DNA of 64,000 nt from the NCBI GenBank assembly GCA_020740775.1, contig JAHEWK010000002.1:1364001-1428000 (forward strand). The letters are read 5' to 3'. This DNA comes from Ilyonectria destructans. Taxonomy: Eukaryota > Ascomycota > Sordariomycetes > Hypocreales > Nectriaceae. A program made the position numbers and the translations under genes. A model generated the notes under the pieces. The model saw nothing but the letters and a program-made list of their open reading frames with translations. It had not been told where the DNA came from and did no database searches. How positions within the stretch are numbered: the first letter of the stretch is position 1; every line of letters starts with the position of its first letter. This document shows, one piece after another, positions 1 to 11,305 of the stretch.

Positions 1-351
1 GAGCTGGGTATCTCGATGAGCCTTCCTCATGCTCCTCTTCATCTCGCCCTCCTCCTCTTCCTCTGCACCGAGGTCTCATTCCCAAAATGTGAATTCGACC
101 CAGCTCAACTTGACGCTCAAATAAATAAAATGAAACAAGGGGGCGTAATCCCAAAACATCAGTCAGCTCGGATGCGTCGTTGCTCGTCCAGAAAGGGAGA
201 AAAAAGGGTGGGCGATGTTGTAGCTGTCTCAATCCTTGAAAAATAAAAAAATGCAAAAGAAAAAGACCAAGGGTATGAAAACAGCAAATATAGCGCTGGT
301 TGTTGTTCTTGTTGCTTGGCTCTGGGGTGTGGTAAACCATACCGCGTTGGT
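1..351. other. Downstream flank of the first gene, no gene seen
   Basis: This stretch lies 3' of the minus-strand gene that ends at 352. Short open frames here overlap one another on both strands and have no family features. I see nothing else in it. Confidence 0.5.
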
Positions 352-978
352 TTACTTGATGTTCTTGAAGAGGTCGGCACCCAGACTTCCCTCATCCTTC
401 TCGAGGTCGGCCATCTCGGGAATCATGGGAGGGGGCGGGCCGGAGGGCTTCTTGTTGAAAGTCGGAGTCGGAGGAGCGGCCTCGAAGACGGTGCTGGCCC
501 GCTTGGAGCTCGAATCTCCAGTCCTTATCCGTCGGAACCAGCCGCTGGTCCTCTTGGACTTGCGGTCATCCATGAAGCTGGAGCCGCTCTGGCTGGAGGG
601 TCGCGCACCGTTGGCGACTGTGAGACTTCCGTTCGACTGCAACTGGCCCTCTACGTAACTGTTATTCAACGTGCTCCTGCTAAATAGGCGGCGGATGCTG
701 CCTTGGCGGCTCGACGCGGCGGGACTCAGGGGAACAGCGTCTTCCGCGGAGCGCTTGGTGCCAGCTAGATTACCATTGGTAGAAGCAGGCTTGCTTTCTT
801 CATTGACCTCCTTGACGACCTTCTTGTTGTTTTCCTCGGCGGGTGGAGGCGTTTGGGGAGGAGTCGGGACCTTGAGAACCGGAGAGTCCGGGGGAGGCGG
901 AATATCGGTGCCGTCGGTGATGCTGCCAAAGTTGAGATTCAGAGCAGGCAGCTCGAAGCGTGAAGCGAGAGTCGGCAT
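352..978 (-). CDS. Unrecognised Ser/Pro-rich protein, 208 aa
   Basis: I do not recognise this protein. It is a single uninterrupted frame of 208 residues. The frame stays open upstream, but the ATG at 978 is chosen because the more upstream residues read like leader sequence. The N-terminal third is proline-rich (a PPPPDSP run, then TPPQTPPP). The middle has basic/serine segments such as RRLFSRSTLNNSY and SGWFRRIRTG that look like phosphorylation-rich linkers. The C-terminus is compact and acidic, ending GADLFKNIK. There is no signal peptide or membrane segment. It is probably an intrinsically disordered intracellular protein. The order of distinct short motifs suggests conservation rather than a chance frame, but that is inference. 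Confidence 0.6.
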   Translation of the reverse strand: MPTLASRFELPALNLNFGSITDGTDIPPPPDSPVLKVPTPPQTPPPAEENNKKVVKEVNEESKPASTNGNLAGTKRSAEDAVPLSPAASSRQGSIRRLFSRSTLNNSYVEGQLQSNGSLTVANGARPSSQSGSSFMDDRKSKRTSGWFRRIRTGDSSSKRASTVFEAAPPTPTFNKKPSGPPPPMIPEMADLEKDEGSLGADLFKNIK

Positions 979-3745
979 GATGTCGAGGCGGATCGCAAGA
1001 ACTGCCGAGTTTTTGATTCGAGAGGAGACGAGACGCGATGAGATGAGATTGAGAGGGAGGACCCGGGGGTTCGCAGGGGGATGGGACCTAGGAGGCGACG
1101 GCACGAGTCGGTCGATGTTGGCTTAGTCAAGATGGTGGAGAGCTCTGGGAACTGGTGAAGCCGACGATGTTGAATCCAAAACGCGGGATGAGATGACGAA
1201 GCAGAGTTTCGAGTCCCCGCAGAAACACAACGACGGGACGTTTGGAAAGGAGAGCAACGGTACAGTTCAGTTCAGGGTCGTAGCCTGTCAGGTACGGCGA
1301 CCGAAGGTGGAAAAGTAGCGAGCAGGGGGGTGGAGGGTGGCTTTGGAGTTGCAAGGGTCCGGTCGTGGCGTGGCGTGCTTTTGGATTTGGCGATGGAGCT
1401 GGTCGCGAGAGACGCAATTGCGGCGCGGAGGAGGCGATTTGAGGGCGTGGAGATGACGGGACAGACGAAAGCTGAGGACGAGAAGCCGGAGACACGCAAC
1501 GTAGGAGAATGCAATGCCGAAAGGGGGACCAAAAAAAAAGGAAGTCTGTGAGTCTGGACAGACAGGTGGAGGATGCAGTCTTTGGGGAGGAGTAGAAAGC
1601 TACCAGCCAACAAAGGTGGGTGGAGCAGGTCTAGAAGGGGGCTGGTAGGCGGGCTGGTGGGCAGGCTACGTACCTTTTCAGTGGGCTCGCGAGCTGGGAG
1701 AGGTCAACGGGAGTGTGCCAACGGTAGCCAAGGGGTACCGAAGAGACCAAAGAGCCTGACCAAAGAGTGCCCAGCGTCCAAAAAGAGGGGCCAAAAGCTG
1801 CCCCATTTGGGCGTGGTGGGCCCTGGTTGTACGGCCCGGCGCTGGACATGGCCCCTAGAGCCATCCACTGGAACCACTGGGACCGCTGAGCCCACTGGAG
1901 AGCCACTGCTAGTACCCACTGGAGGGTCAGTGCCACGCACCGGGTTCGGAGCCATCTGGCCAGTTGGGAAGCAGGCCCAGTCCCTCCCAGTCCCTCCCAG
2001 TCCCCCAGAGCAGCCCCTACTGGAGCTGGGATGGCACCTGTTCACAGGCCTGCGTTAGCGGCCCCTCCCGAGCTCGTGGCGCCTCTGCCCCTAAAAGCTC
2101 ACGCCGCCATGGGTACCTGAACCTGCGGGCTCTCGGTATTTGGACGCTCTGGATGCCCTGGGGCCCGGGAGAGAGCGCGCAGGAAAAGGCATTGCTCGGA
2201 TGTCCTGGCATGACGGAGGGCCGTCAATGCTTATCAGCGCTGCTAAGAAAATAAATGGTAAATCGGCGGAGATGAAGCCTCGTTGCAAGGCCCGGATGCC
2301 ACCTTGCCCAACCCGATTCAAGCTCTACGTCCGCATATCGCACGCGCAAGTACGAAAGTACATGACAGTACCGCTGTGCTACTTACTTTGTTTCCTTTTG
2401 TTTTGTTTCCTGTTTCCCTGCTCCCCCCACCCGCACATCCGACCGCCCGCTGGCTCGCCACCTCAGCTCCTCCACTCGCTTGGTTTACGTAGTACGTACG
2501 ACGCCACAGACGTCCACATCAGAAGACGAAGAAGAAACGTTGACGCTGCGACTACGTTAGTGGGACCGGCCGGCGCTGTTAAGCATTAGCAGGCGTTCCC
2601 GTCTGTGTGGGCCGACGAAAGAAAAAGCAAAAGTTACTTCTGTGGCTTCGCGACTCTGTCCTGCCATTATTATGTTGGCCAGACACGAACGCCTCTGATA
2701 TCCTTACCTTACTACCTGCTGTAGGCTGAAACCCCTTTGTGTGGCGTAGCTCGTTTGGATCCCAATCCGGGGGTGATGCAAGGTACATCCGTGGCCTGCA
2801 GCTAACACGCTCTCCCCTGACGTAGCCTCTTCGCAGGCGCACTTCCTCTGTCTATCCCTCGCGCTGTAAGCACAGCGTCGTAAAAGATTTGTACCGTGCT
2901 GCATCAGATCTGAGTGCCGTCATGCTTGATCATTGTCTCCCGGTTGACATACGGTGCCTATGACAACTGAAACTTTACAAAGTAATGGCTTGACGCATGG
3001 TTCTAGCGGGACACAGGCGGGCGTCGTCTCAAGGGGGAACTGCAGTCACACACGCCCTGAGACCCATCAACTAGATATGCCCTGACGCCATTGTCTTACA
3101 CCATCTGAGATCTCGGGCCTCCTCGCCCGTGGCTTCGATATGATTCGTCTGCTCGTCCTGCGACAATCGGCGAGACACCTATGTTGGGGAGACAACATGT
3201 CACAGAATATCGCATGAATCAACCAGATCCAGCGCCGAAGCCAACTCATCTCCACGTCCAGCCTTGGACAATCCGATTTTGGACGGATGAAGAATACTGC
3301 CTGTATGTAGGTACTCATTGTACGTTGTACCGCCCGCCCGTCTTTGCGTGGGCGATGCCCGTCCCAGAATGAATTTCACCTTTCACACACCAGGCGACGC
3401 AGGCCAGCTGAGTTGAAGAATTGCCCCACGATACCTTCCCAAAGGGCAATCGAGAAGGAATGCATACGGAGGCATATTGCATCTCCTGCTATTGCAATCG
3501 CTATCGCGACAATTACTCGTCTGGACGATTAGATCCCGTCCGTCGACGCCCCGCTCCCGGTTAATCGCAACGCCTGATTGGCCCGCCGCGCATTGGTTCA
3601 CGTCATGGACTAGTTGATCGAGAAGCCGAGCTTAGACTCCATCGGAGCTCTGTTCAAACATCCCGCGTCCCACGACGAAACCGACTTGCTACCGGAGCAA
3701 TATCAATTCTTCAAGCCTGCACCACGCCCGCTTTGTCCGCACACA
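979..3745. other. Intergenic region, divergent promoters
   Basis: This 2.8-kb stretch separates the minus-strand gene ending at 352 from ETR1 on the plus strand, so it should hold both promoters. Open frames here run on several strands at once and show no domain. Around 1860-1940 the motif CACTGG recurs several times, and at about 1978-2010 a 10-bp unit (CAGTCCCTCC) is repeated about three times. No RNA gene was seen. Confidence 0.5.
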
Positions 3746-5065
3746 ATGGCGAGTGCGCAGCGTCTGAACCTCCGCCCGCTGGCCTCGGGACTTGCTCGGC
3801 CCTCCGCCAAGCTCCAGGCCCATTGTCTGAGTCGGCTACCTGTGACGGCTGTGCGACGTAAGTCTGGGCCCTACGGCTACACCCAGGCCAAGGCGCTCGT
3901 CTTCTCCAAGTACGGAGAGCCTGAAGATGTGCTCAAGTAGGTTTCTATTATTCCGTCGTTGCTGGGAGGTGCGCAGTGCTAACAACTTCCTCACAGAGTC
4001 CATACCCATTCCATCTCGCCATCTATCCCCTCCTCGTCCGTCCTCGTCCGATCACTCGCTGCACCCATCAACCCCGCCGATATCAACACCATCCAGGGAA
4101 CCTATGGCTCCAAACCACCCTTCACCTCCCTCATTGGCACCGCCGAGCCCTCGGTCGTCCCCGGTAATGAGGGTGTCTTCGAGGTCCTGTCCTCGGGCGA
4201 CCCGTCCTCGTCCTTGAAGAAAGGCGACTGGGTCCTCCCCGCTGTCGGCCAGTTCGGTACCTGGAGGACGCACGCTGTCGACGAAGCCTCCAAGTTCATC
4301 AAGGTTAACAAGGAGGGCCTGACGCCCACGCAGGTTGCGACTGTCAGCGTCAACCCTTGCACAGCCTACAAGATCCTGCGATCATATGGCCCCAGTGCCG
4401 GCCCTAAGGCTGGGATGGGCATGAAGCCCCTCGAGGTCGGTAGCGGCCAGTGGTTCATCCAGAATGGTGCCAACTCCGGTGTTGGTCGGTCCGCCATCCA
4501 GTTCGGTAAGCTGTGGGGACTGAGGAGCATCAACGTCGTTCGCGACCGTGAGACCCCCGAGGCGACTGAGGCGCTCAAGAAGGAGCTTCACGACCTTGGT
4601 GCCGACGTCGTCGTGACAGACTCACAGTTCCTGTCGCGCGAGTGGCGGGACCAGCTCGCGGAAATCATCCGTCAGGGCCGCGAGGAGATCGGTCTCGGCC
4701 TCAACTGCGTCGGCGGCAAATCGGCCACCGCCATTGCCCGTTCTCTTGGTGAGGACGCTACTCTGGTTTCCTACGGCGGCATGGCCCGTCAACCTGTGGC
4801 GCTTCCCGTCGGTCTGCTCATCTTCAAGGACATCCGGTTCGTTGGCTTCTGGTTGAGTCGATGGAACGAACGTGACCCTGAAGGCCGCAAACACATGATC
4901 GACGATATCCTCAACGTCATCCGCGAGGGCAAGTTCCGTGACGTGCCCATCGAGGAGGTCAAGTGGGACTGGGAGACGGAGGAGGAGACGCTGCGGAATG
5001 CAGTACAGCAAGGACTCCAAGGTTTCCGTAAAGGCAAGGGCGTGCTTGTCTTTGGCGATACCTAG
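3746..5065 (+). CDS. ETR1: Mitochondrial trans-2-enoyl-CoA/ACP reductase (ETR1/MECR)
   Basis: This enzyme does the last, NADPH-dependent reduction step of mitochondrial type II fatty acid synthesis, which feeds lipoate formation and respiration. The coding sequence is exons 3746-3936 and 3997-5065, with a 60-bp intron carrying a GCTAAC branch site; the product is 419 aa. The first 40 or so residues are rich in Arg, Ser, Leu and Ala with almost no acid, as in a mitochondrial presequence. The family signature NPADINTIQGTYG lies near residues 88-100 and includes the Tyr used in catalysis by this family. The Rossmann motif NGANSGVGRSAIQ lies near 220. The C-terminus ends GKGVLVFGDT. The length matches fungal ETR1. 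The intron splits codon 64, and removing it restores the family sequence exactly, so the model is firm. Confidence 0.95.
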
Positions 5066-5682
5066 ATTTGGACATGATATGATGTAAGCACCACGAATAA
5101 TGTAGGATGTACATACCATCTATCGGTATATCTTATGTACAGTAAGAATCGCCTCGCCACACGTTTTTCTCTAGCCATCGCCTTGTCGATGATGCAGCCA
5201 GCCTTGACTGCCCAAATTCCAATCGCTCCACCTCCTGGTACCTCTATGCGAACGTCTCCCTATTGCCGAACACTGTTGAATCACCAGACACGATTTCTAA
5301 GCAGAGCACACTGGATTCGCTACCAATGGTGTTGGTCTTTGGATTACTGTCCTGATCCGTGAGGAAGTACATGGGAATGCAATAGCTCAATTTTCATCCC
5401 ACTCTAGTTAGATATTCCCGTGCCGCTGAGACGAACGAGGCCGATGTTGAAGCGCAGTTCAACATAGGAGCATAACCCATTATCAAGTTCTTTTTGCATA
5501 GCGAATTCAGGGCATTGCGACAAGTCGGCGCTTATCCAGTAATGTTCAAAATTACAATAGTACAACTTGTCGTCCCTACAAGAAACAACGTGTAACCCCC
5601 AATCACTCGTACACCCGACTTCGACAGTCGCCCCTTTCAAAATATTTACTCAACCCATGTTATTAGTACCTTTTATCCTCCG
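5066..5682. other. Intergenic region between convergent genes
   Basis: This holds the 3' ends of ETR1 (plus) and of the PPxY gene (minus). A 78-codon minus-strand frame at 5404-5640 has protein-like composition and five cysteines, but it has no ATG and no plausible upstream exon. It is treated as non-coding. Confidence 0.5.
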
Positions 5683-7065
5683 CTATATATTCAATGCCGC
5701 AGTTCTTTGCACCAACTCGTCACCGGCATCCTCATAACGGGGTGGTATATCGTTAAAGCTAACATCATACAAAGGAGGCTCGTCTCCGTCCTGATGAGGC
5801 TGCCGGCGGATCTCCTCCTCCCATCCTATGATGGCCTGGCCCCTAACAAATCCAACATCGACGTCCCATTGCATATCCTCAAATGCGGCAACATCTTTTT
5901 CCAGCATTATTAAATGTCCGTTCATAACTTCAACCCGGGGTACTCCAGTTCCCACAATGATGTCTGCGAAGAGGTCTTCGTCATCATCATCGTCCTTATC
6001 CTCATGCTCGATCTGGATGTCATGATCATTGTCATCTTTCTTCCACGCAGCGAGCATCTTTCCCGAAATGGAGACTTTGAAGTGAGAAAATTTCTTTCCA
6101 ATGACCTCACTAACGATTCCCTTTAGGTCTTCGATGTCATATTCGGTCCCTCGATAGTCGTATTCGTTGTATCGACACTCGAGTGTCCACAGATCCTCCG
6201 CCAGCGTGGCCGCCAACTGCATGTCGTTGAATTCATAAAACCTCTCGATGCCTATGAATTGGTCCGGGATGAGTACGTTTACGTGTCGAGTATGTGCGTC
6301 CCCGAGGATTCGCATGATGCTTTCGAGTGAGAGTGGATCTGGGAAACCTTCGCTACCATATACATCCCTCGCATGAATGACGACGTCCACCAAGATTTTG
6401 TTCCAAAGGCGGCACGGCTGGTATTTTGAGACATCGGGAGAATTGCCGTGCTGGATCTTGTACTGCCACTCTTGGAAAGCCTTCGCCTCCAGATGAACCT
6501 GCTCGTAAATGTGTAGGGCATGAGGAGCAACCCGGTTGTAGCTTTCGAGGCAGAAGTCATCGTCGGCGAGACACGGAGGGAGATATCGGGCCAGTATGTT
6601 AGTGAGATCCATTTTCATGAGCGCCTTCGTGAAATAAAAGACGTAAATCTCGCGGTTAATTTCGTCAAGGAGCATATGTGCGTCCTTCAATATCTCTGCG
6701 AGCTGAATCAGCTCGTCTTCATAGCTATCGAGTGGTTCTAGGGCGACAAGGCGAATTCCTTCGGTAAACAGCTCAAGGTCTGAATTGAGGCGCTTAGACA
6801 TGGTCCGGTCGCGTCTCTGTGGTTCGAGAATTGCCTCGGCCCACCCGAGGATATGACCGAGTGTATCTTCAATTGTGTTCTTCATGAATTTGGCGGCTTG
6901 GCCGGCAACCCCGGCGTGACAAGGAAAGAGCTCGTCAAAAACAGGATCTGACGGGTCGCGAATCGCATCATCCATGGTGTTGGATTTTAACTTGATCTTT
7001 TTCGATTGCCTCTCGGCTGCGACGAGGAACGGGCAAGGAGCTTTGTCAAAGATATTGACCGACAT
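5683..7065 (-). CDS. Orphan acidic protein with twin PPxY motifs, 460 aa
   Basis: I do not recognise this protein. It is one intronless frame of 460 residues from a clear ATG, with unusual composition for a chance frame: many acids, aromatic residues and even spacing. The middle reads as predominantly helical, with no signal peptide or membrane segment. Around residues 340-365 there is a run of Asp/Glu including DDDDDED. The tail holds two PPxY motifs, PPLY at 430-433 and PPRY at 441-444, the type of ligand bound by WW domains of Nedd4/Rsp5 ubiquitin ligases. It has no introns, while most neighbours do, and it sits in a region of lower GC. That fits a lineage-specific gene, though this is inference. 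The start at 7065 is the first ATG of the frame. Confidence 0.7.
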   Translation of the reverse strand: MSVNIFDKAPCPFLVAAERQSKKIKLKSNTMDDAIRDPSDPVFDELFPCHAGVAGQAAKFMKNTIEDTLGHILGWAEAILEPQRRDRTMSKRLNSDLELFTEGIRLVALEPLDSYEDELIQLAEILKDAHMLLDEINREIYVFYFTKALMKMDLTNILARYLPPCLADDDFCLESYNRVAPHALHIYEQVHLEAKAFQEWQYKIQHGNSPDVSKYQPCRLWNKILVDVVIHARDVYGSEGFPDPLSLESIMRILGDAHTRHVNVLIPDQFIGIERFYEFNDMQLAATLAEDLWTLECRYNEYDYRGTEYDIEDLKGIVSEVIGKKFSHFKVSISGKMLAAWKKDDNDHDIQIEHEDKDDDDDEDLFADIIVGTGVPRVEVMNGHLIMLEKDVAAFEDMQWDVDVGFVRGQAIIGWEEEIRRQPHQDGDEPPLYDVSFNDIPPRYEDAGDELVQRTAALNI

Positions 7066-7790
7066 GTCCCCTATTTCCTTGTTAGACAGTTGAGATATCC
7101 TTGGAATGGATGGTACCGCTTAGGATACCCGACAGTATCATGGGATAATGCTATGGAGGTGGATACATGACGACCTGGTTCTGGTGTGCTAAGGAAGTGA
7201 CAAAAAAGATGAATAGTAAATGCTCGCTCGCTGTGGATAGTTGTGGCCAGAAAGGCAAAGCGGCAGGATGAAGAGGCAGGGCGATCTAATATAGTCCACG
7301 AGAGAACCCGTCTGGGACAATAGTCTTAGACGATACCTTGAGGGGTTTGCCATTATTGGTTTACAGTTTATTTGTAGTGCCTAATGTGCAACGTCCTAAC
7401 CTTGGATGGGCCGCTCGGGTGGTCCAAAGAACCCAAGGTCAGGTAAGGCGTCGAGTTTGGCACAACCTGGTTGCAACGACCTAGTCTAAACGGGTTGTTT
7501 AACATATCCATATGGGGAGCGACAGGTAGGTTAGGTTTGTAAGATCAATGAAGGTTTGCAGGTAAAGATGACCACGGAGACGGTCCCAGATTTCCTTCGC
7601 CAACATGAGAACCCTTCTGGGGTCATTATTGGCTTAGCTCATCACAATGGCTCAAGCAAGTTGGCACACAACGAATTACTAGGCCGCATTCACAAGTGCA
7701 AGGTTATTGACATAGCATGAATTAACTCTATGATGGCAGCGTATCCTTATATCCACAAAAAACTCCAAACCATTCAGGTAACTTCATATG
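7066..7790. other. Intergenic region
   Basis: This lies upstream of the orphan PPxY gene and downstream of VPS34, both on the minus strand. It should contain the promoter of the former and the 3' UTR of the latter. I see no gene, repeat or RNA feature. Confidence 0.5.
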
Positions 7791-10715
7791 CTAAGCTCGG
7801 AATGCCTGGGCCCACTCGTGTATCTTGTCAAGCACCACCGGTGCAAGCGCCGTCTGCGTGTCTTCAATAACCCTCTCAAAGTACCTCAGAGCATCTTCCT
7901 CGTTCATCTCCAGATGGAACCGTTCCCTGACCTTGAGAACCGCCTTGTCGGGTTCCAGTCTGATGTCAGGGATATTAGCGTCCACCATGAGGCTGAAGAG
8001 GTTAAGAATAAGGTTCGACGACTTGCGCAGCGCGGTGTAGGATAAGAAACAGTACTGCTTGAACTGCTGGTATTGATCTGACTGCACGCCGCCCATGCAG
8101 TCAACCATCTCCTTGGACAGCTTCATAAGCGGCGCAAAGGGCTTGGGGTCACGGCCGAGGATGAAGCCAAAATCGGCGTGGAAAAAGTGGCCATCGGGTG
8201 CGAGGAGAAGGTTTTCGAGATGGCGGTCACCCACGCCCAGGATATAAGTGATGACACAGTATCCGGCGCAGGACCTCACGTAAGTGTCGAGAGTCTCTTG
8301 ACGGACTCCAAGAGGCTGTCTGTCATCCGGGTTATGGTACTTTAGGTAGCCCAACACGGGATTAGCCTTGAATTTGTTGACAATGCTGGATATGCTCGCA
8401 GATTGGACGAACTGCGAGGCTCCAGCAGATGTGCTTGTTGCCAAGATTTTGTAAGGGGAGAGCTTAAGGTCGAGGTTCTCTTTTTGCAGGAGCTGATCCA
8501 TCAGGGTGATGATCTGAATGACCAATTGATCCTGCCTTAGATCGTCGCCTAGCTTGAAGATGATGGGATAGGCACTTCCAGTTATGGTCTTAAAAGTGCA
8601 TTTGAACGGGTTCAGTGACGACTTGAACACCGTAGTTTGGTCTGGTGCAACTCCCGTGATCATAACCGAAGGGTCCAACGGCATCGGTAGCGGTGGATCG
8701 ATGACCAGAAGTTCATTCTTTGGGTCCGCGAGAAAGTGTTTAACCCGATCGACCTTTTTGGCAATGCTCTCACTGGATGTCTTGACCTCTTTTGCGATCC
8801 TGGACAGGATAGCAACCAGCTCGGCTTGTCGTAGGAGTGTTTTCCGGTTCTCAACACCATCTGGCTGCTTCACCAACTCTGTCATGAATTCGTATGCGAC
8901 CTTGCGATAAATGTTGCGGTTGTCAAGTCCCTGTTCGGGACTGCGATCATCGCATTCTACCATCAAATACCAGTGCAAGTAATTTCCAAGACAGAAATTG
9001 GCTGCTGCTCGTTGGATGAGAAATCGTGCAAGAGATGAATCATGAGTACCCTCTTCGGTCGAGTCTGTCGATATATGCTCGTACTTCAGAGCTTGCACTA
9101 ATTGCAGGAGGTACAAGAGTAGCTCTGTATCATCTGCCTTGCGAAGTCGCTCCACGGCATAGGAACGCACCGCCCCATTGTCGAACAATGGGCCGAGCAA
9201 TTCCAGGGCGTCGTCAATATCAATCTCAGTCCAACGTCCAAGAACTTGGATGGCTTGTTTCGATTCGCTCTGGTCGTTCCAGTTCACCGATTTGACGAAC
9301 TTGGTCAATGCTCTCTTGTCCCGAGTTAAATGGTAACGGAATTTCCACACCAAATCTGTTTCCTCCGGGTTGAGGACATGGGTTGGGGAGTAGGACATGA
9401 TGAGATTTAGCTCATCTCGCACCTTGGCGTTTGGTTTGAGGTCCTTATCCAGAATGCCATGGCGATGCGAGCTTCGGAACAGCCGTCGATGTTTTGCCTC
9501 GGCTGGGTTGTCCCTGTGACCCACCTCAGGGTCATATACCTTCACGAGACGTCCACCAGGGCCTGAAAAGCCCTCGCCGAGGGCATTGATGCCTGGGCCG
9601 TACTGTACCTGCGGCTGTCTCTGGGCGACGCTGACTTGCGAAACTGAGAGATTTTGAAGAGATGAGATGGGCGGAGGGTCGTATTCGTGGTCGGCAAAAA
9701 CGACTGGAAAGTCAAAGCGCGGTAACTCGACGTTAAGCAAGAAGGTTGAGGGACCCGGACGGCCATCTTCTGCGACATGCTTCGTTTGGCCACCGTTGGT
9801 GTTTTCCTCTCCATTAACAGCCCGCTGGCGCTGAAGCATTTTCATGGATGACTTTGCAGCCTGCAAACCTCCCTTCTCGAAGCTCCGGAAGACCATTTGG
9901 TCTAACCAGTCAACCCGCGGGATCTCGCCCATTTCGTGCTTCTTAAACAGAGTCTCCATACGATCGAGCTCCTCAGCATCTTTATCCAAGGGTGGAGCAG
10001 GGCCTTTACGAGAATTTGACTTCTTCTTTGTCGAGGTGAGCGCGGGGGTCGTCGAGTTATCAGTTCCGTCCGCGTGCTTATGGCGATGTACCAGGCACTT
10101 CTGCCGTCCCTTCTGCACTTGGTTCTCTTCGTCGAACATGGGCAGCGTGGTACCACCGAACGGAATCGCATGGCCGAGTGCGCCCTTGCCCCCGGTGGGC
10201 GAAAGATCCCATACCGTTATAGCAAGATAGGAGTTGGCGGGGAGGGAGTCGTACGTAATCGGCAGCTGGAGCCATTCGTTCCACCTATATGTCCTCGTTA
10301 ACGTACGTCCGCCGGCAGTTTGGGGTCACCATACTTTCGCTCGGATCGGAAAGGTTTGTATGCGGTCTGTACGGGGACGGTCAAGGGCTTCGAGCCAGCC
10401 CAGGCCTGGACGGTAACATAGAGGTCGGAGTGGGAGCTAGAACTGACGTCAGTCGGGCACGGATACATGGGGACCGGGCCAGCTCACTTGGTGTTGGATC
10501 CCATGTGTCGCAAGTCGGGGTTCTCAAGAAGGGTGGAATGCTTGAATGGGGGTTCCTCGCCCTCGAGATTCATTCTGCAACGGCGTGTCAGTGGAACGTG
10601 GACGGGCAGCCAGCTTGAGGACGGTGGAGAGCGCTCACATGCGAATGCTCACCGGATGATGGACATCCTTGGAGCCCGCGAAGGAGAACGGGTCCATGCG
10701 CCCGTACTCAGCCAT
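7791..10715 (-). CDS. VPS34: Phosphatidylinositol 3-kinase VPS34
   Basis: This is the class III PI3-kinase that makes PI3P on endosomes and autophagosome precursors, working with VPS15 and VPS30/Beclin. There are four exons on the minus strand: 10715-10639, 10574-10488, 10436-10335 and 10284-7791. The introns are 64, 51 and 50 bp, and the product is 919 aa. The N-terminal C2 domain is visible from DLYVTVQAWAGSKPLTVPVQ through NEWLQLPITYDSLPANSY. A helical accessory domain occupies the middle. The kinase domain shows FKLGDDLRQDQ, the catalytic loop GDRHLEN at 774-780, and DFG at 793-795. The protein ends in the WAQ-type terminal helix needed for membrane activity in this family. Two tandem GTGAGC donors follow exon 1, and only the second keeps the frame. 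An alternative start, ATG at 10697, would remove six residues. Confidence 0.96.
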
Positions 10716-11305
10716 GATGGATCAAGTCATTCTGGGCCGGGAGGGCAATTTGGGGAGAGAAGGAGAGTTCACGGCTGAGCTCGGCGAGTGTCGCGATCGT
10801 GATGGTCGTGGCTGGAGTTGCGCCTCCCGCGCCAACGTCAACGTCAAGTGGGTGGCGGCCGATAAGATAAGAGCCGAGTGGTGGGGCGCACGGACCAGCA
10901 GGCAAGCTCCCAGCTACGGCGTGGCAGAACATGAGGGAGCTTAGGCTCACGTATGTTGGCCATTCTGACTACGCCGATTCACTAGATCTGATTCTCCCAA
11001 TGATGGCTTGCAGGGGAAAATAGACCCTCAGCTTATTGGTCTAAAATTATAGACTTACACGGTAGAGTAACTCCAGTCATGACCTCGACAAAACGTGAAT
11101 ATTGAACAAACATTTGAAGTTACATACATGAAGCCCATTATTGGCGCACTCTGTGTTGGTGCTCGTATGACAGCATACATCCGTCCTCTGGTATCAACAA
11201 AGCAAAAACAAAAGCAAAAGCAACAAACTCGGTACCAACATCCCGTCCAACCATTACAACCGACATCACACCGCGTCAATCATTCACTCATCATCCCTCG
11301 GGAAA
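10716..11305. other. VPS34 promoter region
   Basis: This 590-bp stretch lies upstream of VPS34 and downstream of the DUF4336-like gene. Both genes are on the minus strand. Small open frames have no family features. I see nothing else distinct. Confidence 0.5.

Noticed and set aside
1573..2058. Plus-strand 161-codon frame
   Set aside because: Driven by CACTGG and CAGTCCCTCC repeats; overlaps open frames in other phases and has no protein family features.
5404..5640. Minus-strand 78-codon frame with five cysteines, possible small secreted protein
   Set aside because: It begins at TTG, not ATG, has no signal peptide, and any upstream exon would have to lie inside the PPxY gene.
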